A stretch of 19,193 bases of DNA from JANNRA01 sp031401035 (GCA_031401035.1 JANNRA010000055.1:1-19193), one strand, 5' to 3'; numbered from the stretch's first letter, positions 6,989-14,876 are shown. Numbers and translations are program-made. Notes: a model not told the origin generated them from the sequence alone.

Positions 6989-8326
6989 GTGTCCGCGGAC
7001 TTCACGCTCTCGGTGCTCGTGCCGGTGTTTAACGAGCGCCTGACGCTGCGCGCGCTGGTGGCGCGCGTGCGCGCCGTCCCCATCCGCAAGCAGATCGTGC
7101 TCGTCGACGACTGCTCGACCGACGGCACGACCGAGCTGGTGCGCGCCCTCGCCGCCGAGCCGGCCGACGCGCTCAACCGCATCGAGGCGTTCTACCACCC
7201 GCGCAATGCCGGCAAGGGCGCCGCGATCCGCACCGCCATCGCGGCGGTGAGCGGCGACATCGCCCTGATCCAGGATGCCGACCTCGAGTACGACCCGGCC
7301 GAGTACCCGGCGCTGATCCAACCGATCCTCGACGGCCATGCCGACGTCGTCTTCGGCTCGCGCTTCCTGAGCGGCCCGCACCGCGTCCTGTTCTTCCGCC
7401 ACATGATCGGCAACCGGCTGCTGACGCTGCTGTCGAATCTCTGTACCGACCTCAACCTCACCGACATGGAGACCTGCTACAAGGTCTTCGACAGCGACGT
7501 CTTGCGCCGCCTGCGTCTCGCCTCCGACCGCTTCGGCATCGAGCCCGAGATCACCGCCAAGGTCGCCCGCCTCGGCTGCCGCGTCTACGAGGTGCCGATC
7601 AGCTACCACGGCCGTGAGTACTGGGAGGGCAAGAAGATCGGCTGGAGGGACGGCGTCTCGGCGATCTGGACGATCCTCAAGTATGCCGTCGTCGACGACC
7701 TCGAGGGCAGCGATCCCGCCTACGACAGCGCGCGCGCGCTGCGCGCGGGGCGCCCCTACCGCGAGTGGCTCTGGGGACAACTGCGGCCGTCGATCGGCGA
7801 CCGCGTGCTCGAGGTCGGCTGCGGCAGCGGCGCCTACACCATCTTCCTGCGCAACCATCCATTGGTCATCGCCAGCGACATGGACGCGCAGGCGCGCGCA
7901 CTGCTGCGCAGCCGCATGCGCCACCATCCGAACATCCACGTCGAGGCGATCGACTGGCGCCACCCCGATCGCGCGGCGCTGCGCGCGCACCGCCTCGACA
8001 CCATTCTCTGCCTCGACGGCCTCGCCCACGCCGGCGACGACGACGAGGCCGCCCTGGCGTTGTTCCACGCGCTGCTGCCCGAGGGCGGCCGCCTCCTGCT
8101 GCACCTGCCGGCCGCACCGCGCGCGCCACGCCCCTACGACCGCGTCGCGCTCAGCGCCCAGTTGACGCGACACGGCTTCGCCGTCGAGTCGGCCCGCTAC
8201 ATCGACTGGGTCGGCGCCGTCGCCGGCGGTCTCACGGCACGCCCGCTCCTACCCCTGCTGCGTCTCGAGCAACACCTGGACCCGCCGCGCGGACGGTCCC
8301 TGCTGGTCGTCGCGCGCAAGCCCTGA
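6989..8326 (+). CDS. Bifunctional family 2 glycosyltransferase (DPM1-like) fused to class I SAM methyltransferase
   Basis: The protein is 445 residues from GTG 6989. GTG 6947 would add 14 residues (ACQPADYAY..) that look non-coding. Residues 5-230 are a GT2 domain of the dolichyl/polyprenyl-phosphate mannosyl- or glucosyltransferase type: LSVLVPVFNE, VDDCSTDG (39-46), NAGKGAAIRTAI, QDADLEYDP (95-103), FGSRF, MIGNRLLTLLSN, TDMETCYKVF, RFGIEPEITAK and EVPISYHGREYWEGKKI. Residues 250-445 are a methyltransferase with EVGCGSGAYT (275-284), IASDMD (295-300) and LCLDGLAHAGDDDEA near 342. GT2 members of this type transfer a sugar from a nucleotide sugar to polyprenyl phosphate at the inner membrane face and supply GT-C enzymes such as the one at 4254. 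The fused domain could methylate the sugar or an adjacent group. No membrane helices are present. The gene is convergent with the acyltransferase that ends at 8356. Confidence 0.85.
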   Translation: MSADFTLSVLVPVFNERLTLRALVARVRAVPIRKQIVLVDDCSTDGTTELVRALAAEPADALNRIEAFYHPRNAGKGAAIRTAIAAVSGDIALIQDADLEYDPAEYPALIQPILDGHADVVFGSRFLSGPHRVLFFRHMIGNRLLTLLSNLCTDLNLTDMETCYKVFDSDVLRRLRLASDRFGIEPEITAKVARLGCRVYEVPISYHGREYWEGKKIGWRDGVSAIWTILKYAVVDDLEGSDPAYDSARALRAGRPYREWLWGQLRPSIGDRVLEVGCGSGAYTIFLRNHPLVIASDMDAQARALLRSRMRHHPNIHVEAIDWRHPDRAALRAHRLDTILCLDGLAHAGDDDEAALALFHALLPEGGRLLLHLPAAPRAPRPYDRVALSAQLTRHGFAVESARYIDWVGAVAGGLTARPLLPLLRLEQHLDPPRGRSLLVVARKP

Positions 8327-8340
8327 GGCGCGGGGCAAGC

Positions 8341-8357
8341 GACCGGCAGCGCCGGTC
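8341..8357. terminator. Short hairpin between convergent genes
   Basis: GACCGGC (8341-8347), loop AGC and GCCGGTC (8351-8357) form a perfect 7-bp stem between the stop of the GT2-methyltransferase gene (8326) and that of the acyltransferase gene (8356-8358), overlapping the latter. It could end transcription from both sides. No U-tract is present. Confidence 0.35.
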
Positions 8358-9609
8358 ACGTCGCCGCGACCCGCTGCTTGCGCACCAGGAAAGGACGCTC
8401 GACGCAGCGAAAGGTGACTTCGGAGATCGCGACGGAGACCAGCCAGAGCGCCGCGACGACCGCCGCGCTCCGCCAGGTCCACCCCGCGAGTCCGATCAGG
8501 CCGGCGCCGCGTGCCAACAGAAGCCCGGCCAGCAGGACCGGCACATGCCACACGTACATCGAATAGGAGAGCACGCCCAGGCGCAGCAGGATCGGACGGC
8601 ACAGCAGCGCCCGCGCGCGCGTCGGCGCGAGCACCACCACGGCGAGTAGCGCCGCGCAGAGCAGCGCCTGCAGGAGGTGATAGCCATGCCACGGCGGCGC
8701 CTGGTTGCGCACCGCGCCGAACCACGTCACCCAGCGCATGAGGTAGGCGATCGCCGCGACGGCGCCGACGAAGGCCACATCGGCCGCGGTGGACCCGAGC
8801 CGGCCGCGCAGGCGCGCGCGCAGCGCCTCGCCGTGCCGCACGTACAGCCACGCCGTCATGGCGCCGAAGAGAAAGGACGGGGCGCGCCCGAACAGCGAGA
8901 AGGCCAGGGTCCATCGGCCGAGGGTGGTGTCGACGGCGAATGCCCCCGCCAACCAGGCGGCATACGCGACCCCCCAGAGCGCGAGCCCGCCAAGGGCGGC
9001 GCGGCGGCCGGTCGGCGTGCGGCACAGCCACGCCGTCAACGCCAGCACCACGTAGAACTGCCATTCGGTGGCGAGGCTCCACCAGACACCGCTGAACGGC
9101 AGGAGCGGCTCGGTCAGACCGGGGAACGAGTTGAGGAAGAACAGGTAGGGCACGCCGCGCAGCAGGTCCGCCGCCTGGCGGGTGTTTGCCAGGACGCCCA
9201 CCAGCACCGCGAAATAGTACAATGGCAGGATGCGCAGGGCGCGGCGCTGCGCGTACCGCCGCAGGGACGGCGGCCGCCCCGCCGCCGCGCCGCGCAGGAA
9301 CGGCAGGGTGAGGAGGAAGCTGCTCAGGACGAAGAAGAGGTCGACGCCGAGGTCGCCGCCGCCGCGAATCAGGGCGTACAGCGGCGAGACCACCTCGCCC
9401 TCGCTCGGGCGCCCGGTGAAGTGCAGCAGGCCGTCGCTGTGGAACGCCAGCACCAGCAGCATGGCGACGCCGCGCAGGCCCTCCAGCTCCGGCAGGTACG
9501 GCGTGCCCAGCGCCACGCCGACCGGACGGGCGGCCGCGTCGGGACCAGGGGAGGCGGCGGGCATGGCGTGGGCGGCGCGAGAGCCGCGCGGCGCTCGATC
9601 TCGGATCAA
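8356..9609 (-). CDS. Acyltransferase 3 (OafA/YrhL-like) membrane protein, copy A
   Basis: The 417-residue reading from TTG 9609 shares four bases (TTGA) with the stop of the radical SAM gene, which suggests translational coupling. ATG 9564 (402 residues) is the alternative start. Family marks are LPELEGLRGVAMLLVLAFHSDG with the presumed catalytic His57 in helix 1, LGVDLFFVLSSFLLTLPFL (87-105), RRALRILPLYY, VWWSLATEWQFYVV, LGVLSYSMYVWHVPVLL and the end VERPFLVRKQR. About ten membrane helices are expected. Such enzymes O-acylate sugars of surface glycans, lipids or antibiotics, with the acyl donor used across the membrane. It is the last gene of the minus-strand run and closely resembles the first gene of that run (14877-16073). 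Both end in PFLVRKQR. Confidence 0.9.
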   Translation of the reverse strand: MIRDRAPRGSRAAHAMPAASPGPDAAARPVGVALGTPYLPELEGLRGVAMLLVLAFHSDGLLHFTGRPSEGEVVSPLYALIRGGGDLGVDLFFVLSSFLLTLPFLRGAAAGRPPSLRRYAQRRALRILPLYYFAVLVGVLANTRQAADLLRGVPYLFFLNSFPGLTEPLLPFSGVWWSLATEWQFYVVLALTAWLCRTPTGRRAALGGLALWGVAYAAWLAGAFAVDTTLGRWTLAFSLFGRAPSFLFGAMTAWLYVRHGEALRARLRGRLGSTAADVAFVGAVAAIAYLMRWVTWFGAVRNQAPPWHGYHLLQALLCAALLAVVVLAPTRARALLCRPILLRLGVLSYSMYVWHVPVLLAGLLLARGAGLIGLAGWTWRSAAVVAALWLVSVAISEVTFRCVERPFLVRKQRVAAT

Positions 9610-12326
9610 CCGGGGCGATCGGACGCGCCGCGCGACGCTTCGCTGGGCAGGCTGGCGTCGTGCGGCGCGACGCCGATCGGCCGCTCGACGTTGTCCGATT
9701 CGGTCGCCGCGGTGAAGGCGCGGCGGATCGGCGAGGCGAACTCCCAGTTGAGGCCGAAGCCGTGCAGCTCGATGCTGCCGCCGATGCTGCGGCGCACGCC
9801 GTCGTGCGGATCAGCGATGGTGAAGGCGGCCGGCGCAAACTCGCGCAGGCGCGGCACCACGCGCGTCCAGTCGTCGCGCGCCGGGCTCTCCTTGACCTCG
9901 ATCATCGCCGCGTACCAGGCGGCGTAGTCGTAGCGCAGGTGCAGGGTCTCGGGCAGGCTGCGCCCCTGCGCCGGCAGCAGCGCCAGCTGCACGGTCAGGA
10001 CGGTCTCCAACGCGTCATCAGCCGTGACGCCGATGACCTCGATCAGATACTCGCGCAGCTCGTCGATCACCAGCCCCCAGCTGCCGGGCGCCGACATGAT
10101 CGCCGGCACCGCCGCGGCGAGCAGGCGCAGCATCGGCCAACGCTCGGGATCGCACTCGCTGTCGACGCGGATGCGCTCATACAGCGCCACCTCGCCGACG
10201 CCGCACTCCTGGTGCACGAAGCGCGACACCTGGCGCAGGACGCCGAAGTTCTCGAAGAGCAGGAACATCAGCCGTAGGCGCACCAACTCGTCGTGCTGCG
10301 CGCGGGTGAGGGTGCGGGTCGACACCACCAGCCGCGGCACGCCGGGGCTGAACGGCTCGTTGGTCTCGATCTGATGCTCGGCGCGGTAGGCCGGGTCGTT
10401 CATCGGGCTGTTGGTGAGCAGCGTCGTGTGCGGGATGCGCACCTGCACCTCGCGGTTGACGCACTGCTGCAGGTCGGCGCGGAAGGAGTCGGTGGTCGAC
10501 CCGGGCAGCGCCAGCATCAGGTCGACGAACAGGGGCAGGCCGGCGCGGCGGAACTCGGCGGCGAGCTGATCGTACTTCTCGGTCTTGATGTTCGAGCGCC
10601 GCACCACCGCCAGGGTCTCGGGGTCCATCGTCTGCAGCGACATGATCCCCTGCGTGACGATGCCGGCGCGGGCCATGGTCTCGATGATGTGCTGCAGATG
10701 CTTGACCGAGTTCTTGGCGTAGCTGACCCCGAAGACCTTCGGGTAGCCGTGCCGGCGACGCTCGGCGGCGATCTTCTCGGCGATCTCGACATCGCGCGGG
10801 AAGATACCGAAGTTCGAGTCGGCCGGTCCGATGCAGAACATGCCGTTGCGCGCGCACCATTCGATCTCGGCGTAGACGCGCTCGATCGCGTAACTGCGGA
10901 TGCGGCTCAAGGTCGCCGAGCCCCAGTCGCAGAAGGTACAGCCGTACGGACAGCCGCGGTTGGTCTCGGTCACGACGCTGATCGAGCCGGGTACCTCGGC
11001 GTAGGCGTCGAAGAGGCCGGTCAGGAACGGCGACGGGATGGCATCGAGGTCGGCGATGCGCTCGCGGTCCGGCGTGCGGACGACGCGCGCGCCGTCGCGG
11101 TACGCGAGGCCGGGCACGCCGGCGAGTACCGACAGGTCGGGCGGCGTCTCGCCGATGACGGCGCGCAGCGCGTCGAGCACGGCGACGGCGGTGGCCTCGC
11201 CCTCGCCGCGCACGGTGACGTCGACGCTCGGGTGGGCGCGGAAGTACGCTTCGACATCGCCCGGGTACTTCGGCGTGTCGGGTCCGCCGTGCACGGTGAT
11301 GCTGCCCGGGCTCAGCCGCTTCACCTGCTCCGACACCTGCATGCACTGGGCGTGCGACCACAGGTAGTTGGAGAACAGGTACACCCCCGGCCGCGCCGTG
11401 TTGCTCGCCAGCCGCTCCTCCAGCCACACGAACTCCGAGCGCAGATCGTAGAACTCGTCGAGGCGGCCGTCCTCGACCACCCGCGCGTAGGCCAGGATGA
11501 GGCCGAGGGCGAGCGGCGGGCAGGCGTCGAAGGCGACGGGCACGACGCGCGGCCGCACCCGACCGGTACGCGCGGTGCGCGCCGCCTCCTCGGCGTCGCG
11601 CGCGGCGGCGCGGCGCGCGAACGCCGCTTGCAGGCGGCGCGACTGCTCCGACAGCGTCGTCGCCAGCGAGCCGTCGTTGCCGAAGATCTGCGGCGTCGCG
11701 GCGCGGTCGTCGGCGAGCACGGCGAAGCCGCCGGCGCACAGGCGCGCGACGAGCGCCGCGAACGCCGCTGCCGACAGCGCCAACCCTTCCGCCAGCTCGC
11801 GGTGCGCCGCGTGCGCCTCCGCCAGCGGCGCCGGCTGCGTCAGCGCGCGCAGGGCGACGACTTCGATGGCGCTGAGGCGGCAACAGTGCTGGGCCTCGTG
11901 GTCCCAGAGCTCAAAGGCGCCGTCGACGACCAGGGCCGAGCAGGGCGTCGGCACGACGGCCGTCTCGCCCTCCAGGCGCGGGGCCGGCGCCGCGGCGGTG
12001 CCGACGTCGCGCGGCCGGCGCGGCGCCCGCCTGGCCGGCGTGGACAGCAGATAGCCGAGCCCGCGCAGCCGCTGCACGAACGCGTGCAGCTCGTCCTCGG
12101 CCACGGCCGTGTGTCGCGCCACCTCGCGCACCACCGGCTCGACCGCCAGCGGCGCCGCCGCCGCCAGCGCTTCGATGACCAGCAGCTGCGGCAGGCCGAC
12201 GACGATCGGGTAGCCGGTCGGGACCGGAATCGACAGCTCGCCGTCCTTGAGGGTGACGATGAGCGTCGCCGCGACGCGGGCGGGCGACGGACTGGCGACG
12301 GGCGCGCCGCGGTCAGTTCCGGGCAT
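9606..12326 (-). CDS. B12-binding radical SAM enzyme with two winged-helix-like N-terminal segments
   Basis: This is a 906-residue protein from ATG 12326. Residues 459-466 (CPYGCTFC, followed by DWG) are the CxxxCxxC motif that binds the [4Fe-4S] cluster. Residues 258-400 look like a cobalamin-binding domain (VYLFSNYLWSH, ITVHGGPDTPKYPGDVEAYF, VTVRGEGEATA), without the DxHxxG histidine, as is common in this class. FCIGPADSNFGIFPRD, SYAKNSVKHLQHI, QTMDPETLAVVRRSNI and VDLMLALPGST follow the radical SAM barrel. Residues 27-97 and 130-205 each look like a small winged-helix segment of PqqD/RRE-like style, which is unusual. The C-terminal 200 residues are unassigned. B12 radical SAM enzymes often methylate unactivated carbons or rearrange sugars and peptides. 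The gene overlaps the small upstream gene by 14 bases and the downstream acyltransferase by four. The substrate is unknown. Confidence 0.85.
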   Translation of the reverse strand: MPGTDRGAPVASPSPARVAATLIVTLKDGELSIPVPTGYPIVVGLPQLLVIEALAAAAPLAVEPVVREVARHTAVAEDELHAFVQRLRGLGYLLSTPARRAPRRPRDVGTAAAPAPRLEGETAVVPTPCSALVVDGAFELWDHEAQHCCRLSAIEVVALRALTQPAPLAEAHAAHRELAEGLALSAAAFAALVARLCAGGFAVLADDRAATPQIFGNDGSLATTLSEQSRRLQAAFARRAAARDAEEAARTARTGRVRPRVVPVAFDACPPLALGLILAYARVVEDGRLDEFYDLRSEFVWLEERLASNTARPGVYLFSNYLWSHAQCMQVSEQVKRLSPGSITVHGGPDTPKYPGDVEAYFRAHPSVDVTVRGEGEATAVAVLDALRAVIGETPPDLSVLAGVPGLAYRDGARVVRTPDRERIADLDAIPSPFLTGLFDAYAEVPGSISVVTETNRGCPYGCTFCDWGSATLSRIRSYAIERVYAEIEWCARNGMFCIGPADSNFGIFPRDVEIAEKIAAERRRHGYPKVFGVSYAKNSVKHLQHIIETMARAGIVTQGIMSLQTMDPETLAVVRRSNIKTEKYDQLAAEFRRAGLPLFVDLMLALPGSTTDSFRADLQQCVNREVQVRIPHTTLLTNSPMNDPAYRAEHQIETNEPFSPGVPRLVVSTRTLTRAQHDELVRLRLMFLLFENFGVLRQVSRFVHQECGVGEVALYERIRVDSECDPERWPMLRLLAAAVPAIMSAPGSWGLVIDELREYLIEVIGVTADDALETVLTVQLALLPAQGRSLPETLHLRYDYAAWYAAMIEVKESPARDDWTRVVPRLREFAPAAFTIADPHDGVRRSIGGSIELHGFGLNWEFASPIRRAFTAATESDNVERPIGVAPHDASLPSEASRGASDRPG

Positions 12327-12543
12327 CGTCCTGCACGTAGATCACCGAAAACAGGTCGAACGACTCGAGGAACCGGTTGCCGGCCCGCACCAGTCGCTCG
12401 GGCGCCTGGGCCCGCTGCCCCTCGTGGACCGCGGAGCTTTCGAGACAGAGAGATCTTGGACGCCCGGGCGCGAAATCGATCATCGAGCGGATCTCGACAT
12501 CGCCTTGCTCGGCGTCGCGAGTGTTCACGAGCAGCGCCGACAT
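12313..12543 (-). CDS. 76-residue orphan protein overlapping the radical SAM gene
   Basis: ATG 12543 opens 25 bases after the epimerase stop, and the TGA (12313-12315) lies inside the radical SAM gene, a 14-base overlap that suggests coupled translation. The protein starts MSALLVNTRDAEQGDVEIRS, contains FAPGRPRSLCLESSAVHEGQ in the middle and ends FLESFDLFSVIYVQDDARN. It has one Cys and no signal peptide or membrane segment. Some codons (AGA, TCT, TGT, GAA) are less GC-biased than in neighbouring genes. I do not recognise a family. It could be a partner protein of the radical SAM enzyme, a carrier, or a peptide substrate. No clear leader/core division is visible, so a precursor role is only a possibility. 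Confidence 0.6.
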   Translation of the reverse strand: MSALLVNTRDAEQGDVEIRSMIDFAPGRPRSLCLESSAVHEGQRAQAPERLVRAGNRFLESFDLFSVIYVQDDARN

Positions 12544-12568
12544 ACCAAAGACGATCGCGCCCCGCCGA

Positions 12569-13675
12569 CTAGGCGCCAGCGCGCAGGCTGCGGACGTTCT
12601 CCCCCTTCTCGCCCTTGCCCGGGATGCCCCACAGGCTGCCGGTGGCACCGAGCACACCCTCCGCCTCCTCGAGGAACCTCAGCCAGCGGATGTTGTAATG
12701 GCGCGGGTTCTCGAGGTCGGCGATGGTGGCCCCCTTCAGCTTGGCGAGCGCGTTGGCGACCGACTCCTCGATCGTCACCACCGCACGGAAGTCGAGTACG
12801 TTGGCGATCTTGCGGCCCGACACGCGGTAGTTGCGCACGCCGGTGTAGCCGTAGGCGGCGTCGATCTCGACAACCGTGCCCTGTTCGGCAAGCGCGCTCT
12901 TGACCCGCAGCGCCAGTTCCGAGATGCGCATGTTGCGGAACATGACGTTGAAGATCTGGCCGCGCACCTTGTCTTCATCGGCTTCGACGCAGGCGATGTA
13001 GGCGCGCGCGGCGTCGCGCACCTCGACCATCGGGCGCCACATTTCGCCGCCGTAGTGGATGGTGATCCTGCCGCGCGTCAGCGCGTCCTTGAGGAAGGTG
13101 TTGACGACCAGATCGAAGCGCATGCGCGGCGACCAACCGTAGACGGTGCCCTTGCGCAGCACCACCGGGCAGAAGTTCTGGTCGGCGAGCGGCAGCAGGC
13201 GCTGCTCGCCTTCGTACTTGGAACTCGAATAGGCGGCGCGCGGCGACACCTCCGAGTCCTCGTCGAGGATGAGGTCGGCGTCGGGATCCTCGACGCCCTG
13301 ATCGTAGATCGAGCAGGACGAGGCGAAGATGTAGCGCTCCACACCCGCCTGCTTGGCCTGCTTGGCCGACACCTCGGTGGCGACCGTATTCATCTGGTAG
13401 TTGGCGTCCGGATTGAACTCGGCGGTGGGGTCGTTCGACAGGCCACCGAGGTTGATCACCGCGGTGACATCCTCGAACACGGCCGGATCCATGGCGCGCA
13501 TGTCGCCGGTGACCACGTCGACGCGATCGCGAACCTCACGCAGGCCGTTGTCGCCGTAGATCAGCCGGTCGAACACGCGGACGGCGTAGCCGCGCCGCAG
13601 CAACTCGTCGACGACGACACAGCCGACGTAACCGGCTCCGCCGATGACGAGAATCTTCTTTGCTTTCGCACGCAT
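12569..13675 (-). CDS. Extended SDR NAD-dependent epimerase/dehydratase (nucleotide-sugar type)
   Basis: This 368-residue protein starts at ATG 13675 behind a strong G-rich ribosome site (AAAGGGGGGG). GGAGYVG (12-18) binds NAD, GDMRAMD follows strand 3, NLGGLSNDPTAEFNPD precedes the active site, SSCSIYD (119-125) supplies the Ser and YSSSK (149-153) is the catalytic Tyr/Lys pair. WRPMVEVRDAARAY is the usual substrate-domain landmark. Its length is normal for epimerases and dehydratases that act on nucleotide-linked sugars. The exact reaction cannot be read from the sequence. It heads the tightly packed four-gene block with the small protein, radical SAM enzyme and acyltransferase, so its product may be their substrate or a sugar added to it. 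Confidence 0.88.
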   Translation of the reverse strand: MRAKAKKILVIGGAGYVGCVVVDELLRRGYAVRVFDRLIYGDNGLREVRDRVDVVTGDMRAMDPAVFEDVTAVINLGGLSNDPTAEFNPDANYQMNTVATEVSAKQAKQAGVERYIFASSCSIYDQGVEDPDADLILDEDSEVSPRAAYSSSKYEGEQRLLPLADQNFCPVVLRKGTVYGWSPRMRFDLVVNTFLKDALTRGRITIHYGGEMWRPMVEVRDAARAYIACVEADEDKVRGQIFNVMFRNMRISELALRVKSALAEQGTVVEIDAAYGYTGVRNYRVSGRKIANVLDFRAVVTIEESVANALAKLKGATIADLENPRHYNIRWLRFLEEAEGVLGATGSLWGIPGKGEKGENVRSLRAGA

Positions 13676-13701
13676 GGCACCCCCCCTTTGGGGACCTCCC
13701 A

Positions 13702-13730
13702 GACGTAGAGGCCGCCCGGGGGTTAGTCAA
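13702..13730 (-). promoter_or_regulatory. Candidate promoter in front of the epimerase gene
   Basis: On the minus strand, TTGACT (13725-13730; five of six to consensus) and TACGTC (13702-13707) are 17 bases apart in the 75-base gap upstream of the epimerase. A leader of about 20 bases carrying the G-rich ribosome site would follow. It suggests that the four-gene block can be transcribed separately from the acyltransferase and oxygenase genes upstream. Confidence 0.4.
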
Positions 13731-13750
13731 CGCGGAACGGGGCCGGGGGG

Positions 13751-14833
13751 TCAGAAGACGATCGGGATCTGGTCGTGCGGGAAGGTTGAGGGGGCAAAGA
13801 ACCAGGACTCGATGGCATACCGTGTCCGGGACATGCCGGGTCCGACCCCGGTGCGGTGCAGGTTGAGCTGATCGAGCAGCAGGGCGTCGCCGGGCGCGAA
13901 CACCGGCCGCACGACATCCGCGCCGGCGACCCGCTCGGCCACCTCGCGCGCCACCGACCACGAAAAGGCGGCGCTGCCGGCGCCGGTCTCGACGAGGCCG
14001 TCCAGCCGGCGCGCAACGACGTCGATGCTCGGAGCGTCCACCCCGCAGTCGGAGCACGCCAACCACACGTCGACCGTGCGCGTCGCCTGGCCGAGAAACG
14101 CGCCGTCCTGGTGCCATTCCGTCAGGGTGTCCGCGGGCGTCCGGCGCAGGGTCGATTTCTTGAACGACAGGGCCGGCCATTCGCCGAAATACTCGGCCAG
14201 TGGCCGGCCGAGATCGATGGCAGTCCACGTCTCAATGACGTCGAAGAGGGCGCGCGGCGAGTCGCCGACGAGCAACTGGCCGCCGCTCTGCCGCCCCCAG
14301 CGCCGCTCGACCTCAGTGTAGGTGTAGCCTGGACCGAACGCGAGCGGGGTGAACCAGCGCGCCGTCGCCGCCGAGGCGGTGCCGGCGAGCACCGCGTCGT
14401 AGGCGTCGAGTGCGCGGTCGATGTCGTCGGCGAGGCGCGCCGCCTGGCGCGGCGCCACGAGACCGCGCACGAGCAGCGCGCCGTGGTGCTGAAGCGCGCC
14501 GCCGAGCAGCGCGCCGGTCAGATCGCCGCACTCGACTTCCGGCACTCCACGCAGCCCCGGAAACGGATCACGCAGCCGTGGCGGCCAGGGAACCGGCGGC
14601 TCCGCCGGCGGCGTGGCACCGAACGCCTCGTGGCGCAGCGCCGCCAGCCGCGTCTCGAGGCGCACATGGGCGGCACGCCGATTGGCAGCCGTGAGAACGT
14701 CGATGGCTGCCCGCTGGCGGCCGGCGGCGACCAGCGACTCCGCCGCGGCGAGCGCCGCGGCGGAGTCAGCGCCAAGGGCGTCCTCGGCGGCCGTCGCGCC
14801 GCCCACCGCAACGACCGCTGCCTCCATGCTCAC
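13751..14833 (-). CDS. Phytanoyl-CoA dioxygenase (PhyH)-like Fe(II)/2-oxoglutarate oxygenase with helical N-terminal extension
   Basis: The protein is 360 residues from GTG 14833; ATG 14827 is two codons inside. The oxygenase part (about 95-360) shows the iron triad His241 and Asp243 (TEWHQDGAF) and His326 (LLLDQLNLHRTGVG), with Arg336 or Arg338 (MSRTRYAIESWFF) placed to bind 2-oxoglutarate. LSFKKSTLRRTP and FAPGDALLLD are further PhyH-like marks. Residues 23-75 (AAALAAAESLVAAGRQRAAI and on) read as a TPR-like helical hairpin, an added element whose role is unclear. Such enzymes hydroxylate lipids, amino acids or secondary metabolites. It lies 43 bases after the acyltransferase B gene and 75 before the epimerase gene, so it is probably part of the same modification pathway. 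Confidence 0.82.
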   Translation of the reverse strand: MSMEAAVVAVGGATAAEDALGADSAAALAAAESLVAAGRQRAAIDVLTAANRRAAHVRLETRLAALRHEAFGATPPAEPPVPWPPRLRDPFPGLRGVPEVECGDLTGALLGGALQHHGALLVRGLVAPRQAARLADDIDRALDAYDAVLAGTASAATARWFTPLAFGPGYTYTEVERRWGRQSGGQLLVGDSPRALFDVIETWTAIDLGRPLAEYFGEWPALSFKKSTLRRTPADTLTEWHQDGAFLGQATRTVDVWLACSDCGVDAPSIDVVARRLDGLVETGAGSAAFSWSVAREVAERVAGADVVRPVFAPGDALLLDQLNLHRTGVGPGMSRTRYAIESWFFAPSTFPHDQIPIVF

Positions 14834-14876
14834 GGCTCGCGGTCTAGCACAGAACCGCCCGGCGCGCGCATCCCGC

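Noticed and set aside
6710..8173. Minus-strand frame of 487 codons opposite the GT2-methyltransferase gene
   Set aside because: It overlaps both real neighbouring genes and carries no motif; the plus strand has complete GT2 and methyltransferase signatures.
10293..12572. Plus-strand open frame of 759 codons antisense to the radical SAM gene
   Set aside because: It contains only Arg/Gly/Val/Asp-rich sequence without any recognisable motif, while the opposite strand shows CxxxCxxC and a B12-domain pattern.
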